From Bilabrum cf. latius (Eukaryota > Bigyra: Bicosoecida > Bigyra > Bicosoecida), in assembly GCA_965178125.1 (NCBI GenBank), contig OZ237748.1, positions 310,001 to 374,000 of the forward strand: a stretch of 64,000 nucleotides of DNA, written 5' to 3'. Both the position numbers and the translations under genes were made by a program. How positions within the stretch are numbered: the first letter of the stretch is position 1; each line of letters begins with the position of its first letter. Below, piece by piece: positions 18,721-29,925 of this stretch. The notes beneath the pieces are model-generated. The model did not search any database. It saw only the letters and a list, made by a program, of their open reading frames with translations, and was not told the origin of the DNA.

Positions 18721-21700
18721 ATGAATCTGCTTCACGCGATACATATAATATATAAGTAAATTTCCAAGTTTCGCAGGGCAGCCGCACTTCTCACAGCAGC
18801 TAAAAATGGCAAGGTGGACGACCTGGGGGCCTGCCTGGATTCGGGAACGGACATCGAATCCAAAGATAGCGTGAGATAGAGCTCTACTGGTCGAGCTGTT
18901 AAATTCTTTTGTTGAGTTGATAGTAATGTGAAGACCTGAAGGTCCACGTACAGGCTGTTTCGGAGCTCACCAGTGATGGTATGACTGCGATCCACCATTG
19001 GAGACCTGATGCACGCCATCGATCCATCGGCGAGCTGAATTAGGGGGCAAGTCGGGGAAGCTTATTTGATTCAGGTGCAATGGTGTGCGTACATGACAGA
19101 GACATGCACTTCTGGTTCTGCATGCTCTCCGCGCCTGGCCATCAGCGGATCCTCACCCCCCGCCACCAGGTTGCTCCCTTCCCTCGGGGTGTGCTTACCA
19201 TACACGGCTACCCACCAAAGGTTACATCTGTCTTGGCTCATCGCAGTATGGTCGGACAGCAGCATGGTGGGCTGCATCCTATGGCAAGGCAGACTGCCTG
19301 TAGCTGCTCATCGAGAGGGGCGCCAACGTGAATGCTGCCGACATCGTGAGAGAGATAGAGGCTACCTGGCCAACAGGACGGGTTGTAGGCGATACTTGGG
19401 ATATTCTAGTTGGCTTGATGGCTTAGTATACTATTTGCACCCGTTCAAGTGGCTGACACGACATCTAGCTAGCTCCTCGTCGATCGAGCCAGGCCGGACC
19501 CCCGAGCAGGTGCTCCCCGGTGATTGATGAGGTCTCAAAACGAGGCGCGATTGTTTTTTGTTGTCTTGATGATGCGGTCGATTGTATGTTGGTATGATTA
19601 AACCATGCATGTCTTCAAGTATTGGTGCTCGGTAGTATGGCCATGCCTCAGCCCCGCCCGGCTGGCCCACCTGGCTCCCGTGCTGGTTGGGGCAGGTGAG
19701 TGGTGGCTTGCGGGATGCGAATTCACCCGAGTTGTGTCTATGTTTAGAAGGCGAATGCCAATTACTTGGTCGGCTTTGTATACTTCCTTTGTTCAAGGTT
19801 GGTTGTTGATCGATGGCAGCTCCCCGGGGGAGGACAGGATTGGCCTGTGTGACGAGCATTCAGCTCGATCCTCATTGCCTGGCTTGCGCCTCCGATAGGC
19901 GGAGTTCAATGAGTTTGCACCGATCAGTACATACATAGTACAACATAGATGAGATAAATTTGAGTCATTTGCCTTTCGGGACCTGCACAGCTGGCGAGGC
20001 GGCCGCTGCCTGTCCCCCCAGAGGGCCCCTCGGCTATCTCAGCCCACAGGCGGGTTCAGAGGCCGGGACCGGTCCCTGTCGTGATGAAATGGCTTGATTG
20101 GAAGATTGGTGTATGTTTGGATTGGTTTTGATTTTGATAATTTTGTCCCTCGAGCGGGAATCGATCCGGGGACTGCGCCCCTAGGGCCCAGAGCGACTCC
20201 CACCGGTCCGTCCCAACGCCCCTCCCACACCCCCATCACCCGCCCCATGCCCGCACACACCCACACCCACACCCACCCCAAGCACACCCCCTGCTCCCCC
20301 CCACCCCCTGTCCCCCATCCCTCCACCGCAGAATGGCCAAACACCCGTCCATGTGGCATCCTACCATGGGCACGATGACTGCCTTCGACTGCTGCTTGAG
20401 AATGGGGGGGACGTGGATGCGGTGGATGAGGTGAGAGAGATAGAAATATGTTGAGGCAGAGGTTGGTCTTGTGTGTGTGTGCTTATGCGTTGGATTGGTG
20501 TGAGTGTCTGTCCGGCTTGGGATTGACCGCTCCCGGGTCCGAAACCTGCTGGCAGGGGTCCTTCGCGGTGCTCTCGCTGCGTTGATGGATTGGGCCTGGA
20601 TAGTAGTTCGCGTATGTTGGTCTGTAAGTATGGTTTGGTATCATGGTTTGGACCCATCGGCGTGATTTTAGGAGCGCAATCCTGCGATCGGATTCGACTC
20701 CGGAGCCGAGTGGTCGCATCGGATCGCCGTTTGGGAGCTATTGGTCGCTATGAAATGGTTCGAAGAGCTTCCTTCTCATCAAAATGTGGATGATTTTCAA
20801 TGTTAGGTCGCGCATCGACGGATTGGCCGGTTCCTGAAGGATGCAACTGCGCTCGCCTGGCCAAGCCTTGGCTAATGGTCGATGGTCCATTCGATTTTCC
20901 AGCGGAGAGCGTTTGGCTCTGTTCGCGGGTCTGATTGTTTTCATCTTAGTGTAGTGCGTCCTTGTGGCATGTTCTTGGAGGCGGGGTGACATATCCAACC
21001 GCGTAGATCCTCCTGCTGTGGTAGCTCGCAGGATAGCGGGCCTCCATGTGCGTGTGTTCGGCAAAGAAGCGATGACAGATGCCTGATTTGGATTTGATGA
21101 ATGGTTTTTCGGAGGAATCGAAGCCGACCAGGCCCGATTGATGGGTGCAATGGTTTCTTGGCGGGTCTTGGTATGTGTGTCTGAACGGTTCTGTCTGGTT
21201 CGCTTTAGCGAAGCCTCGCTGGCATCGGATCACACCCCATGCTCCCCCCCCTCCCCACTCCCTGACTCCCATCCCCCCACCGCAGGATAGCTGGACACCC
21301 GTTCATGTGGCATCCTACCATGGGCACGATGATTGCCTTCGACTGCTGCTTGAGAATGGGGGGGACGTGGATGCGGTGGATATAGTGAGAGAGATAGAAA
21401 TATGTTGCGGCAGAGGTTGGTCTTGTGTGTGTGTGCTTATGCGTTGGATTGGTGTGTTTAGCAGTCCGGCTTGGGATTACCCACTCCCGGGTCCGAAACC
21501 TGCTGGCAGGGGTCCTTCGCGGTGCTCTCGCTGCGTTGATGGATTGGGCCTGGATAGTAGTTCGCGTATGTTGGTCTGTAAGTATGGTTTGGTATCATGG
21601 TTTGGACCCATCGGCGTGATTTTAGGAGCGCAATCCTGCGATCGGATTCGCCTCCGGAGCCGAGTGGTCGCATCGAATCGCCGTTTGGGAGCTATTGGTC

Positions 21701-24059
21701 GCTATGAAATGGTTCGAAGAGCTTCCTTCTCATCAAAATGTGGATGATTTTCAATGTTAGGTCGCGCATCGACGGATTGGCCGGTTCCTGAAGGATGCAA
21801 CTGCGCTCGCCTGGCCAAGCCTTGGCTAATGGTCGATGGTCCATTCGATTCTCCAGCGGAGAGCGTTTGGCTCTGTTCGCGGGTCTGATTGTTTTCATCT
21901 TAGTGTAGTGCGTCCTTGTGGCATGTTCTTGGAGGCGGGGTGACATATCCAACCGCGTAGATCCTCCTGCTGTGGTAGCTCGCAGGATAGCGGGCCTCCA
22001 TGTGCGTGTGTTCGGCAAAGAAGCGATGACAGATGCCTGATTTGGATTTGATGAATGGTTTTTCGGAGGAATCGAAGCCGACCAGGCCCGATTGATGGTG
22101 CAATGGTTTCTTGGCGGGTCTTGGTATGTGTGTCTGAACGGTTCTGTCTGGTTCGCTTTGGCGAAGCCTCGCTGGCATCGGATCACACCCCATGCTCCCC
22201 CCCCTCCCCACACCCTGACTCCCATCCCCCCACCGCAGGATGGCGAAACACCCGTTCATTTGGCATCCTACCATGGGCACGATGATTGCCTTCGAATGCT
22301 GCTTGAGAATGGGGGGGACGTGGATGCGGTGGATATAGTGAGAGAGATAGAAATATGTTGCGGCAGAGGTTGGTCTTGTGTGTGTGTGCTTATGCGTTGG
22401 ATTGGTGTGAGTGTCTGTCCGGCTTGGGATTACCCACTCCCGGGTCCGAAACCTGCTGGCAGGGGTCCTTCGCGGTGCTCCCGCTGCGTTGATGGATTGG
22501 GCCTGGACAGTGATCTGTCACTGCGAGATTGTTTCGTATTGGTCGACAGTCCTCGCTACGATGCTGTGGTCTCAGGGCGGTGGCGTATTACCACCTTTGT
22601 AGACACGCGTGTGTCTAGTGACCGACCTGGCTCTATCTCCAGGTCATGTGCTAGTGGTCGGGCAGCCCTGATATGGGCTGCCGAGTCACCATGCCTCACG
22701 GCTCTGCCAAGACTTGGATTGTCTTGGCAAAGCGGTTATAACCGCTAACAGCGCCAACCAACAGCCTTGTATCGATTCACTGGCGGTCAGTACTTGCCCC
22801 GCCGTTAGACAGTTGTGCCGGGCAGGGTCAGCTGTTCGTTCGCGAACGTTCAGCTGATACTGGCGTGATCCTGTGATCGACCGGCGAGGTCTCATTCCGG
22901 TTTGAGTCTACACTGGGGAAAGAGAGAGATCAGCCTCTGCGCTAGACAGGATTAGCAAAGAAATACAGAAGCAGCCTTAGCCAGTAGCTTTCTTCTGTGG
23001 CACGGTCTGCGACGCCAAGATGCGACAAGCATTACAGGATCGCGTATGTTGGTCTGTAAGTATGGTTTGATAGCATGGTTTAGACCCATCGGCGTGTTTT
23101 TGGGAGCACAATCCTGCGATCGGATTCGACTCCGGATCCGAATGGTCGCATTTGATCGCCGTTTGGGAACTATTGGTCGCTATAAAATGGTTCGGAGAGC
23201 TTTATTCTTATCAAAATGTGGATGATTTTCAATGTTAGATCGTGCATCGACGGATTGGCCGGTTCCTGAAGGAAGCAACTGCGCTCGCCTGGCCAAGCAT
23301 TGGCTTATGGTGATTTATGGATTTATACTGTGAAAGATCGATCGGGGGGTAATTGTATGTGATAATCAAAGTTGGTGCATGACATTTTAGAACCATCCGA
23401 TTCAACCGCAGCATGGAGACACTCCCCTTCACAGGGCAGCGTGCTATGGCCGCACCGCCTGCGCCACCATCCTAATGGAGGCAGGGGCCCAAAGGAACAT
23501 CAAGAACAAAGTGAGCTTCCACAGCTGGGTTACAACAGCACTTGATTCCTACATTTCCGTCATGCTGCCCATAGAATCACAGGACACTCCTGTACACAAA
23601 TCACCCCCCTTGCTGTCGTGCCCACGCTACCATGCCTATTTTCCTCTGCTTTGCTACTTGGCCGCCTCTCCTCTGCCGCTCTGCCTCGCTTCCTTGATCG
23701 AGCAGTATGGCAGAACTCCCGCTGAGGCGGCAGACGCAAGGGGCAAGTCCGAGACAGCTGCCATAATCCGATCATACATCCCTGCTCGAGTCGAAAGAGC
23801 CATGTGCTGGAGGCGGGCAGTGGAGGCTAAGAGGGATGCATCGATGGTGTTCAGGGCAGCGAGCACTGGCAGGCCACTGGAGCTTGAAAAGAGGCTGAGG
23901 CTGGGCAAGCTGGCTGGTGGGCTGGAGATCAAGGGAATAGCGATACATGGCAGTGGTAGTTCTAGGCTGGTGCTTCCACTGGAGGCAGCCAGGCTGGGTG
24001 GGCACGACGATTGCGTGAAGCTGCTGCAGGAGGCCTGGAGATGGATTCTAGGCTGGTGA
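18721..24059 (+). CDS. ANK2: ankyrin gene with short helical last exon and triplicated exon 3
   Basis: Exons: 18721-18755, 18777-18870, 19247-19345, 20332-20430, 21286-21384, 22239-22337, 23412-23510, 23706-24059. The first two are separated by a putative 21-nt intron with GTAAAT and CAG ends; without it a TAA truncates the protein after 12 codons. Each 99-nt exon is one ankyrin repeat. Exon 3 exists in three copies at a 953-954 bp spacing, so this protein has two extra repeats. The last exon encodes a partial repeat, then a charged helical module (MCWRRAVEAKRDASM, ELEKRLRLGKLAGG) and an ankyrin-like end (GHDDCVKLLQEA), ending at TGA 24057. It has no kinase domain. One exon 2 codon is TAG where ANK5 and ANK7 have AAG. 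A 0.53-kb insert lies in the intron before exon 4. Confidence 0.65.
20380..22286 (+). repeat. Tandem duplication of a 953-bp exon-intron unit
   Basis: Positions 20,380-21,333 and 21,334-22,286 are almost identical, including the 3' part of one exon 3, the following intron and the 5' part of the next exon 3. The near-identity indicates a recent unequal exchange that added whole ankyrin repeats. Confidence 0.85.
22510..23040 (+). mobile_element. Hairpin-chain insert of 0.53 kb in an ANK2 intron
   Basis: It interrupts sequence that is continuous in sister introns (compare 20,590-20,620). The left 350 bp are a run of separate perfect or near-perfect hairpins: CAGTGA/TCACTG, GGTGG/CCACC, AGACAC/GTGTCT, GACCTGG/CCAGGTC, GGCAGCCC/GGGCTGCC, TGCCAAGAC/GTCTTGGCA, GCGGTTATAACCGC and CGTTCGCGAACG. 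The right part, from about 22,818 to GCATTACAGG, is repeated as a shorter insert in ANK4. No ORF of note and no clear target duplication. Confidence 0.6.
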
Positions 24060-24061
24060 GG

Positions 24062-25335
24062 AGGAGGAGGCAGATCCCGCGGGGGGCGGGTCCGTGGACG
24101 TGGTGGAGGCGTGGGTGCGGGAGCAGCGGCTGCGGCTGTGCGAGGCCGAGCACCGGCGGGCCCCTCTGTCGCGGGCCGCGCTGGTGGGTCACCGGGCTGC
24201 CCTCGAGGCGGAGGCAGGGGCGGGGCAGGAGCGGGGAGGGGCCCGTGGGGAGGCGGGCACGGGGCCGGCCAGCGGGGCGGGGGCGGACGATCCAGGGCCC
24301 GATGAGTCTGCTGGTGCTGGTGCTGGTGCTGGTGCTGGTGCTGGTGCTGGTGCTGGTGCTGGTGCTGGTGCTGGTGCTGGTGCTGGTGCTGGTGCTGGTG
24401 CTGGTGCTGGTGCTGGTGCTGGTGCTGGTGCTGGTGCTGGTGCTGGTGTTGGTGCTGGTGCCGGTGCTGGTGCTGGTGCTGGTGCTTGTGGGTAGGACGG
24501 GGTGGAGAGCGCGGTCTCGTCTACTCTTGCGGACGAGCTGATGGAGCAGGCCGTGCTGCGGGCCGCGGAGCAGCTGGGGCCCGAGGCGGCGGATGATGGG
24601 GCTGGCGGTGTGACGAGTGAGGTGGCCGCTGCGGTGGAGGGTCTGTCCATGGGCGTGGTGGGCGGGCATGCCTTCGAGGGGGAGCTGGCCGGGGCAGTGG
24701 GGGCCGGCGTGCTGCAGGACCGCGGGGAGGCCGAGCGGGCCGTGGTGCAGGCGGGGCCCATGGCCGTGCTGCGGCCCCCGAGCGCGGGCACGCGGGCCAT
24801 GTTCGGGTGGACCGCGGGCAGCATGCCGGGGCGCGTGCGTCCGCTGGTGGAGGGGGAGGCCTCGCTGTGGGACAGGCACCTGCGGCGGGAGCTGCTGTCC
24901 CGGGAGGATGCCGCGCGGGAGGTGCGTCTGAACGCCGAGTCGCTCCGGAGGACGATGCAGTGCTTCGGGCCCGGGACCGTGGCAGCGGCGGATGGGCCAG
25001 GTGCAGGTGCAGGTGCAGGTGCAGGTGCAGGTGCAGGTATAGGCCTGTCTTGGTGCCTCCCGTGGGATGGGCCCAGGGACAGGAGCTGGGTGCCTGCCTC
25101 GCTGTCCGAGACGGGGGCCGGGGAGCAAGAACCACTGCCGGAGGGATGGACGGCAGACGTGGACACTCGGGGGAGGGTGATCTACGAGCGCGCTGATGGG
25201 CATGTGACGAGGATCAAGCCCACGGAGCCTTTCGTGGCATCGGCGACGCAGGACCCGCTGCCCGGCGGGTGGGTCGAGATGGCGATGCCGGATGGCACCC
25301 CGATGTTCGTGCACACCAGGGCTGTGCGTTATTAA
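24062..25335 (+). pseudogene. 5'-truncated kinase-family tail: Gly-Ala repeat and WW domains, cut by a transposon
   Basis: Homologous to the C-terminal part of the ANK1-type kinase exon from EDPAGGGSVDVVEAWVREQ onward, then a long Gly-Ala repeat, a conserved helical region (GEASLWDRHLRREL), a second Gly-Ala run and two WW domains. The first WW is complete (LPEGWTADVDTRGRVIYER to the final Pro). The second (LPGGW...MFVHT) is interrupted after codon 25312 by the transposon at 25316 and now ends at TAA 25333. Across the transposon the frame resumes at 26964 and runs through FDRPT to TGA 26999-27001, so the uninterrupted gene is still recognisable. TAG at 24493 is in frame. No kinase core and no start codon of its own are evident; it lies out of frame with ANK2. 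Confidence 0.65.
24313..24486 (+). repeat. GGTGCT hexamer array encoding Gly-Ala
   Basis: About 29 head-to-tail GGTGCT units with a few variants near the end. The homologous array is about 17 units at 58048-58150 and 6 at 44294-44330, so copy number changes freely while the frame is kept. Confidence 0.95.
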
Positions 25336-26957
25336 GGCCAAAACCTTAATACCGGGACCCAATATCCGTGATTAAGCCGGTGATTAAGAAGATTTTCAAA
25401 ATAATCCACGTTATTAAGATCGGGTCCTTGGATCTTCTTCATTTCGTCCATATATTGGGAGCTATGCATGATATATAGGCCACATACTATAAACAACATC
25501 TTAGTTTACTACAAAGCAATACATTCTGGTAGTTATCCAGGCTGTGACGCTTGCCGGATAGCCACAAGAAGCCATGACACCCTTCACTCGTGCTCGACGA
25601 CCAAGGCTCGCAGAACCACATAGCTTGCATGGCACGGGCTGTAATAGGAGCCCATTAAGTGTATGGCGACCACTTGACGGGATGAGGAGGGGGCATGTAC
25701 CGAGTAGAAGTACCCATCAGGCCCTCGCTGCAGCCATTACTTCGATTTGACCACCCCACACACCGTCCTTGCGCACGCTGTTCACGTACTACTACAAGAT
25801 CAGCATCTTTTCCGTGCCGTCAGGTGTCCGCAACATCTCCCCGAGAACTGTCGAGCCTCCTCTGACGCCGTCGCCCATGCCCTTTTTGACCTCGTCAACG
25901 ATGGCCTTGCGCAACCTACAAGGCTATGAGGTGGTCGGGCCCTCAGGAAGCAGCTGCGCAAGCGAATTGAACAAACATGTACCGTCACCTGCAGCCTGTC
26001 CGATGGTTATTCCTGGTGCGAGATCCTTGTTAACCTTAAGGGCGTCATTGCGGCCTGCCTAGATCTACCCAGCAGATGCTCTTGCGTCTGCTTCGGTCGG
26101 AGAAGCTCACGCCTGTGGTATGCCTGAGCTTCGTACGAATCCATCAGCACCAGCCCATCCTCAGTAATAAAAACACATAGCCAACGGCGGTGTTTGGCAG
26201 CATCCACCACTTGTTCTTCTCGAGCCATGCCTTGCCCAAGACCCGAGCAGCCCGAGCAGCCGACGACGATGCATCCGAATTCATCCTCTTCAATACCGCA
26301 GATATAGCGTGATTTACCTTCATTATCCACATCAGTATAGTTCTAGCACGCTGAGTCCGCAAACAAGACGCCATGGCCTTTGCTTCTGGGCTGTCTGAGA
26401 AGGTGTTGGTGCGCCCAAGTGCAAGCATGGGCAGATCGTCGTGCTGCATCAGCAGACGCATTAATCGCGCCTCAAGCTCCTTCGCACTGGATGTTGTATC
26501 AATATCGGTAACATTGTGGAGTACATTAAAGTAATGTCCGGTCGGGCCACACAGTCTTGCACCCAAAAGGAGCCCTGCACCTAGCTTCAGTAGTAGCTCA
26601 GCTGCACTCCTAATCTCGTGGTATTTCCGAATACCAGCCGGCTATTTTGAGTAAGCATCTCTTGATCTTGCTATTAAGCTAGACTTTGGCGGCGATATCT
26701 GCCTTTTCTTGGCCTAGTGCCGACCTGCGTGGGTTCGACGTTAAAGGTTTGAATTGTAGCACGCTCATACTGGCTAAATAATAGCAAAATTGATATTACA
26801 ACCGCCCATACGAATAAACTAAAAACTATTTAAACTATATTTACTATTTTCAACCATTATCATGGGCTATTGAGGCGACAAAGTGACTTCCGTTATTAAG
26901 GCCTCCGCTGGCGATAATCCACGTTATTAAGGAGCCCTTAATAACGCGCAGCCCTGG
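25316..26957 (+). mobile_element. 1,642-bp DNA transposon with TIRs and 6-bp target duplication
   Basis: The left end CCAGGGCTGTGCGTTATTAA and the right end, read in reverse complement as CCAGGGCTGCGCGTTATTAA, are terminal inverted repeats. The flanks carry TGCACA on both sides (25310-25315 and 26958-26963). Removing the element and one TGCACA restores the WW-domain frame of the host sequence. Further TTATTAAGG motifs recur inside both ends. The best internal frames are on the minus strand (26144-26566 and an overlapping frame to 26007) and resemble no transposase I recognise, so it may be non-autonomous or decayed. A 6-bp duplication occurs in Polinton and Dada-type elements, among others. 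Confidence 0.85.
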
Positions 26958-27432
26958 TGCACACTGCCACGAGGCAGACCAGGTTCGATCGACCCACGTG
27001 AGGGCATGGATCGAACTGAGGCTTCTGAGAGTCTCATCGGGGTAGGTGGTTGGATGTGTTAGTTGGATTTGAAGTTGGACTGGGCCTGGGGCTTGCCTTG
27101 GAATGGTAGCTCCGGCCACTGCTTGCTTTCTGTGACTGACTGTATCCACGGATGGATACGGATGAATCAAGTTAGCTGTATCAATCGTTTCGCATCCAGG
27201 ATGTTAACTATAATTGCTGCCAAGCCAAACCGCTATGTTGAGAGCTGCTTCTGATCCAGGATTGCAGCCAAGCAGGATTTAATTCCAGTTTAGCATCCAC
27301 TGGATCCTATCATTGCCCGTAGACCGTCCAACCGCCTCATTGATTCTCATCCATGGGAGCGTCATTGAGGCCTCCCAACCAGGTGGTGCTGCTACACGTT
27401 TCTACGGAAAGGCTGCAAAGAATTATTCTCAC

Positions 27433-29393
27433 CGAATAATGCCAGGCATGACTGCATCATGTCCCTGCTGCCGTTCACTCCCGCGACACAGCGGTGGTCA
27501 AAGTCGTACACCACACACCGCGCGATGGGCTCGAGCGCAAGTCCTGCGAGAGAAACGAGGGATGAACAAAATGGACGAATACGATGGAAGTGCCGGCTCA
27601 CGCAAGGAGAGGAGTGCTAATTCTCGTGCGAGGACACGCGGCGCCGATCGACTGCCCACACTACCACCTGTGGCACCAGCAGCGTCAGACACGTGCGGAG
27701 GTGTGACGACTAATAGTCATCTTTAGCCACCTGCGAATTTCTTCCTCCCAACCGGCTTTGGCCACCTCGCCCAGGTGCCAGGCGCTGACGGTGCCCACCA
27801 GCGCACCCCCGCACACGCTCACCCACACGCCCCCCTTGCACAGACCCCCCACGCGGCCGCGCACAAGCTGGCCCGGCTTCACGCTGCCCCATCCCTGCAC
27901 CCCGCCCAGCGGAACCGCCGCGTCGCCAAACCGGCTGGGCCCGCCCTTCCCCTTCCCCTTCCGCTTGCCCTTGGCTGCAGCTCCATCGGATCCGGAGTCC
28001 CTCGCGATCTCGTACCCTCCCGTCCGGACCTGCAGCACAGCCGTCCCGTCCCCCCTTACACTCGTCACACGGGTACCCAGCAGGTATCCCCCCTCCGTCA
28101 GGGGGTTCCCCTGCCCGTCCGTCCCGTCAGTCGCTGCAAAGGGAAGGAACCCCCGGAGGCCCCTGCCGCCCGACGCACCTGCACCCGCACCACCGTTCCC
28201 TGCACCCTCCCCCGCCCCGACCCCCAGATCCACCACCCACCCCTCGTCCTCGGCCGACACCAGCTGCCCCCCCACCGGCGTGCCAGCCTCCACGTAAGCC
28301 CTTGAGAGCCCCATCGCCAGCCGCGCCGGGGCCAAACTGCACGCTACTTCCAAACCGGAAGAACCCCTCGACCCGCTGGCGGCCTGTGCCCTGGCCGCCG
28401 CCGCCCCCTCCTCGTCCCCTCTGGCGGCCAGGAGCGCGGCACGGGCCTCTGCCGCCTGAGCCGCGGCCGCCGACTTGGGCTTGGGAGCGAGCGTGGAGGC
28501 CCGGAGCAGCTGCCCGGGCCTGAACAACGCCGTGAGCGGGGCGGGGCCGCGTGCATCTGCGCTTGGCCTGGATTCATGATCCTCATCGTCCTCATCGTCC
28601 TCATCGTCCTCTTCGCTTTCATCCTCTTCTTTCTCATCGTTTGCAGCCTCCGCACCCCCCTTGCCCCTGCCCCTGCCCTTGCCCCTGAGCCATCCCCTGA
28701 CCCTCCTCCTCACCACGGCGCCGCACTCCTACAGGGTCACCCTGCCCTTGATCCCAAAGGGGAGGGACAGCGCCAGGGACCGGGAGCCCACACTCGTCAC
28801 ACTCGCCAGGACCAGAGTGCCGGGCCGGATGGTCTGCGATGGGCAATCAGGGGAGGTCAACGGGGGGAGTGCGGTGGTCGCGGTACACAGGCAAACTCAC
28901 AGCATCAAAAGCATCAGGGCAGAGATGAGTGGTTGTACACTAGTATCTCGCTAGGCGTTGTCTGTCTCTTCCTCACCTTCGCCTTGAGGACCCACGCCTC
29001 CCTGGGTGCCTGCACCCCGGCTCGCCTTGCCACCGACAAGGGGCCCTGGGTCTTCCCCGCCGATGATGACGATGATGATGATGATGATGCGATTGATCCA
29101 GCTCCTCTTGCATGACCTCTGCGGCTTGACTCGGTGCGGGCTTCCATGCCCATGCCTCCGCCACTGCGGCTGCTGTCTGCCTGCTGCTCGGCTCGGGAGC
29201 TGGAAATCGACTTTCGCCTGCCGCTGCCTCTGGAACGGCGCTGCGACTGCTGCTCCTGCACTTGGGAGTTTGCATCAGCTCCGGCACTCCCGCCGGTTGC
29301 TGCCGATGCTGCGGGGCCGCTGCTTCCGAACAGCCTGGGAATGTGCTCGAGCGAAGTCGAGAGAGCTGGCTTCTTCGGCTTTGTACCGGTCAT
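27433..29393 (-). pseudogene. RRP5: RRP5a: 5' half of an RRP5/PDCD11-like ribosome biogenesis gene
   Basis: Exon 1 is 28977-29393 (139 codons from ATG 29393, Ser-rich, ending WVLKAK). Exon 2 starts at 28833 after CATCGCAG and stays open to TGA 27687-27685. A likely exon 3 at 27543-27433 (IARCVVYDFD) would require an exon 2 donor near 27,700. Exon 2 holds the first S1 RNA-binding domains of RRP5 in order: GTLVLASVTSVGSRSLALSL, then LFRPGQLLRA...GLSRAYVEAGTPVGGQLVSAE (written here in parts), a linker, and VKPGQLVRGRVGGLCKGGV. An acidic insert (DEDDEDDED) follows the first domain. A TAG inside the first S1 domain at 28738 is read as sense. Full RRP5 has about 12 S1 domains; only about four are here, so this is a truncated duplicate. 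RRP5 acts in nucleolar pre-rRNA processing. Confidence 0.7.
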
Positions 29394-29399
29394 CGGCAC

Positions 29400-29660
29400 C
29401 GCCCGTGATAGTCCTCTCGGAAATGATGACTATTGATTCATTGAAGTACAGCCTGTTGTTGAAAATCTGCTGCCTATACTGCTGCTTGCTGCCAAACTTC
29501 AAATGGAGGCTGTGGCCAGTCGTTTTCAGCTTGAATAGGCTCCAGAACAAGGTTATGGAGATTCAGCCCAAATGCACAGCTAGCCAAGCAAATATTCAAT
29601 ATGAATACTTCCAAGCGAGCCTTCGATTACTTGTGGTTCGCACTCAAAGTGATGAGTTGC
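29400..29660. other. Spacer between RRP5a and ANK3
   Basis: Closely similar to 47,760-47,980 in the second duplicate. It contains no supported gene. The two flanking genes point away from each other, so it may hold a divergent promoter. Confidence 0.4.
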
Positions 29661-29925
29661 ACCTCTGTGCTCCAAAATGGTATTTTGTCTTTAGTTGCGT
29701 GTGCATAGAACATTCCCCATGATCCGGCCTATTGTCCGTCTTCCAGCCTGCTTGGAGGGCACTGGTTCTTATTGTGATATCAGTTTGAGATGTAAGATAG
29801 TGTTAACTTATATTTGGCTATTTGTACAACTTGTTGAGTCTGATACCGCTCCGTAGCAGCTGTTGTTACAGTGTGTATCCTGGCTACCTGTGGTGCGTTG
29901 AGATCTCCTCGTGGATTCGATCCGC
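29661..29925 (+). promoter_or_regulatory. Class A upstream region of ANK3
   Basis: Carries GGTATTTTGTCTTTAGTTGC and TGTGCATAGAACATTCCCCA like ANK5 (and in part ANK1), followed by the common GATATCAGTTTGAGATGTAA and GAGTCTGATACCGCTCCGTA blocks. Confidence 0.5.

Noticed and set aside
24189-25362. Minus-strand frames rich in Ala-Pro and Thr-Cys opposite the Gly-Ala arrays
   Set aside because: They are reverse-strand readings of GGTGCT repeats; the sense strand carries recognisable WW domains.
25316-26957. Calling the transposon a piggyBac element because of its TTAA-containing ends
   Set aside because: The duplicated target is TGCACA, not TTAA, and no piggyBac-like transposase frame is visible.
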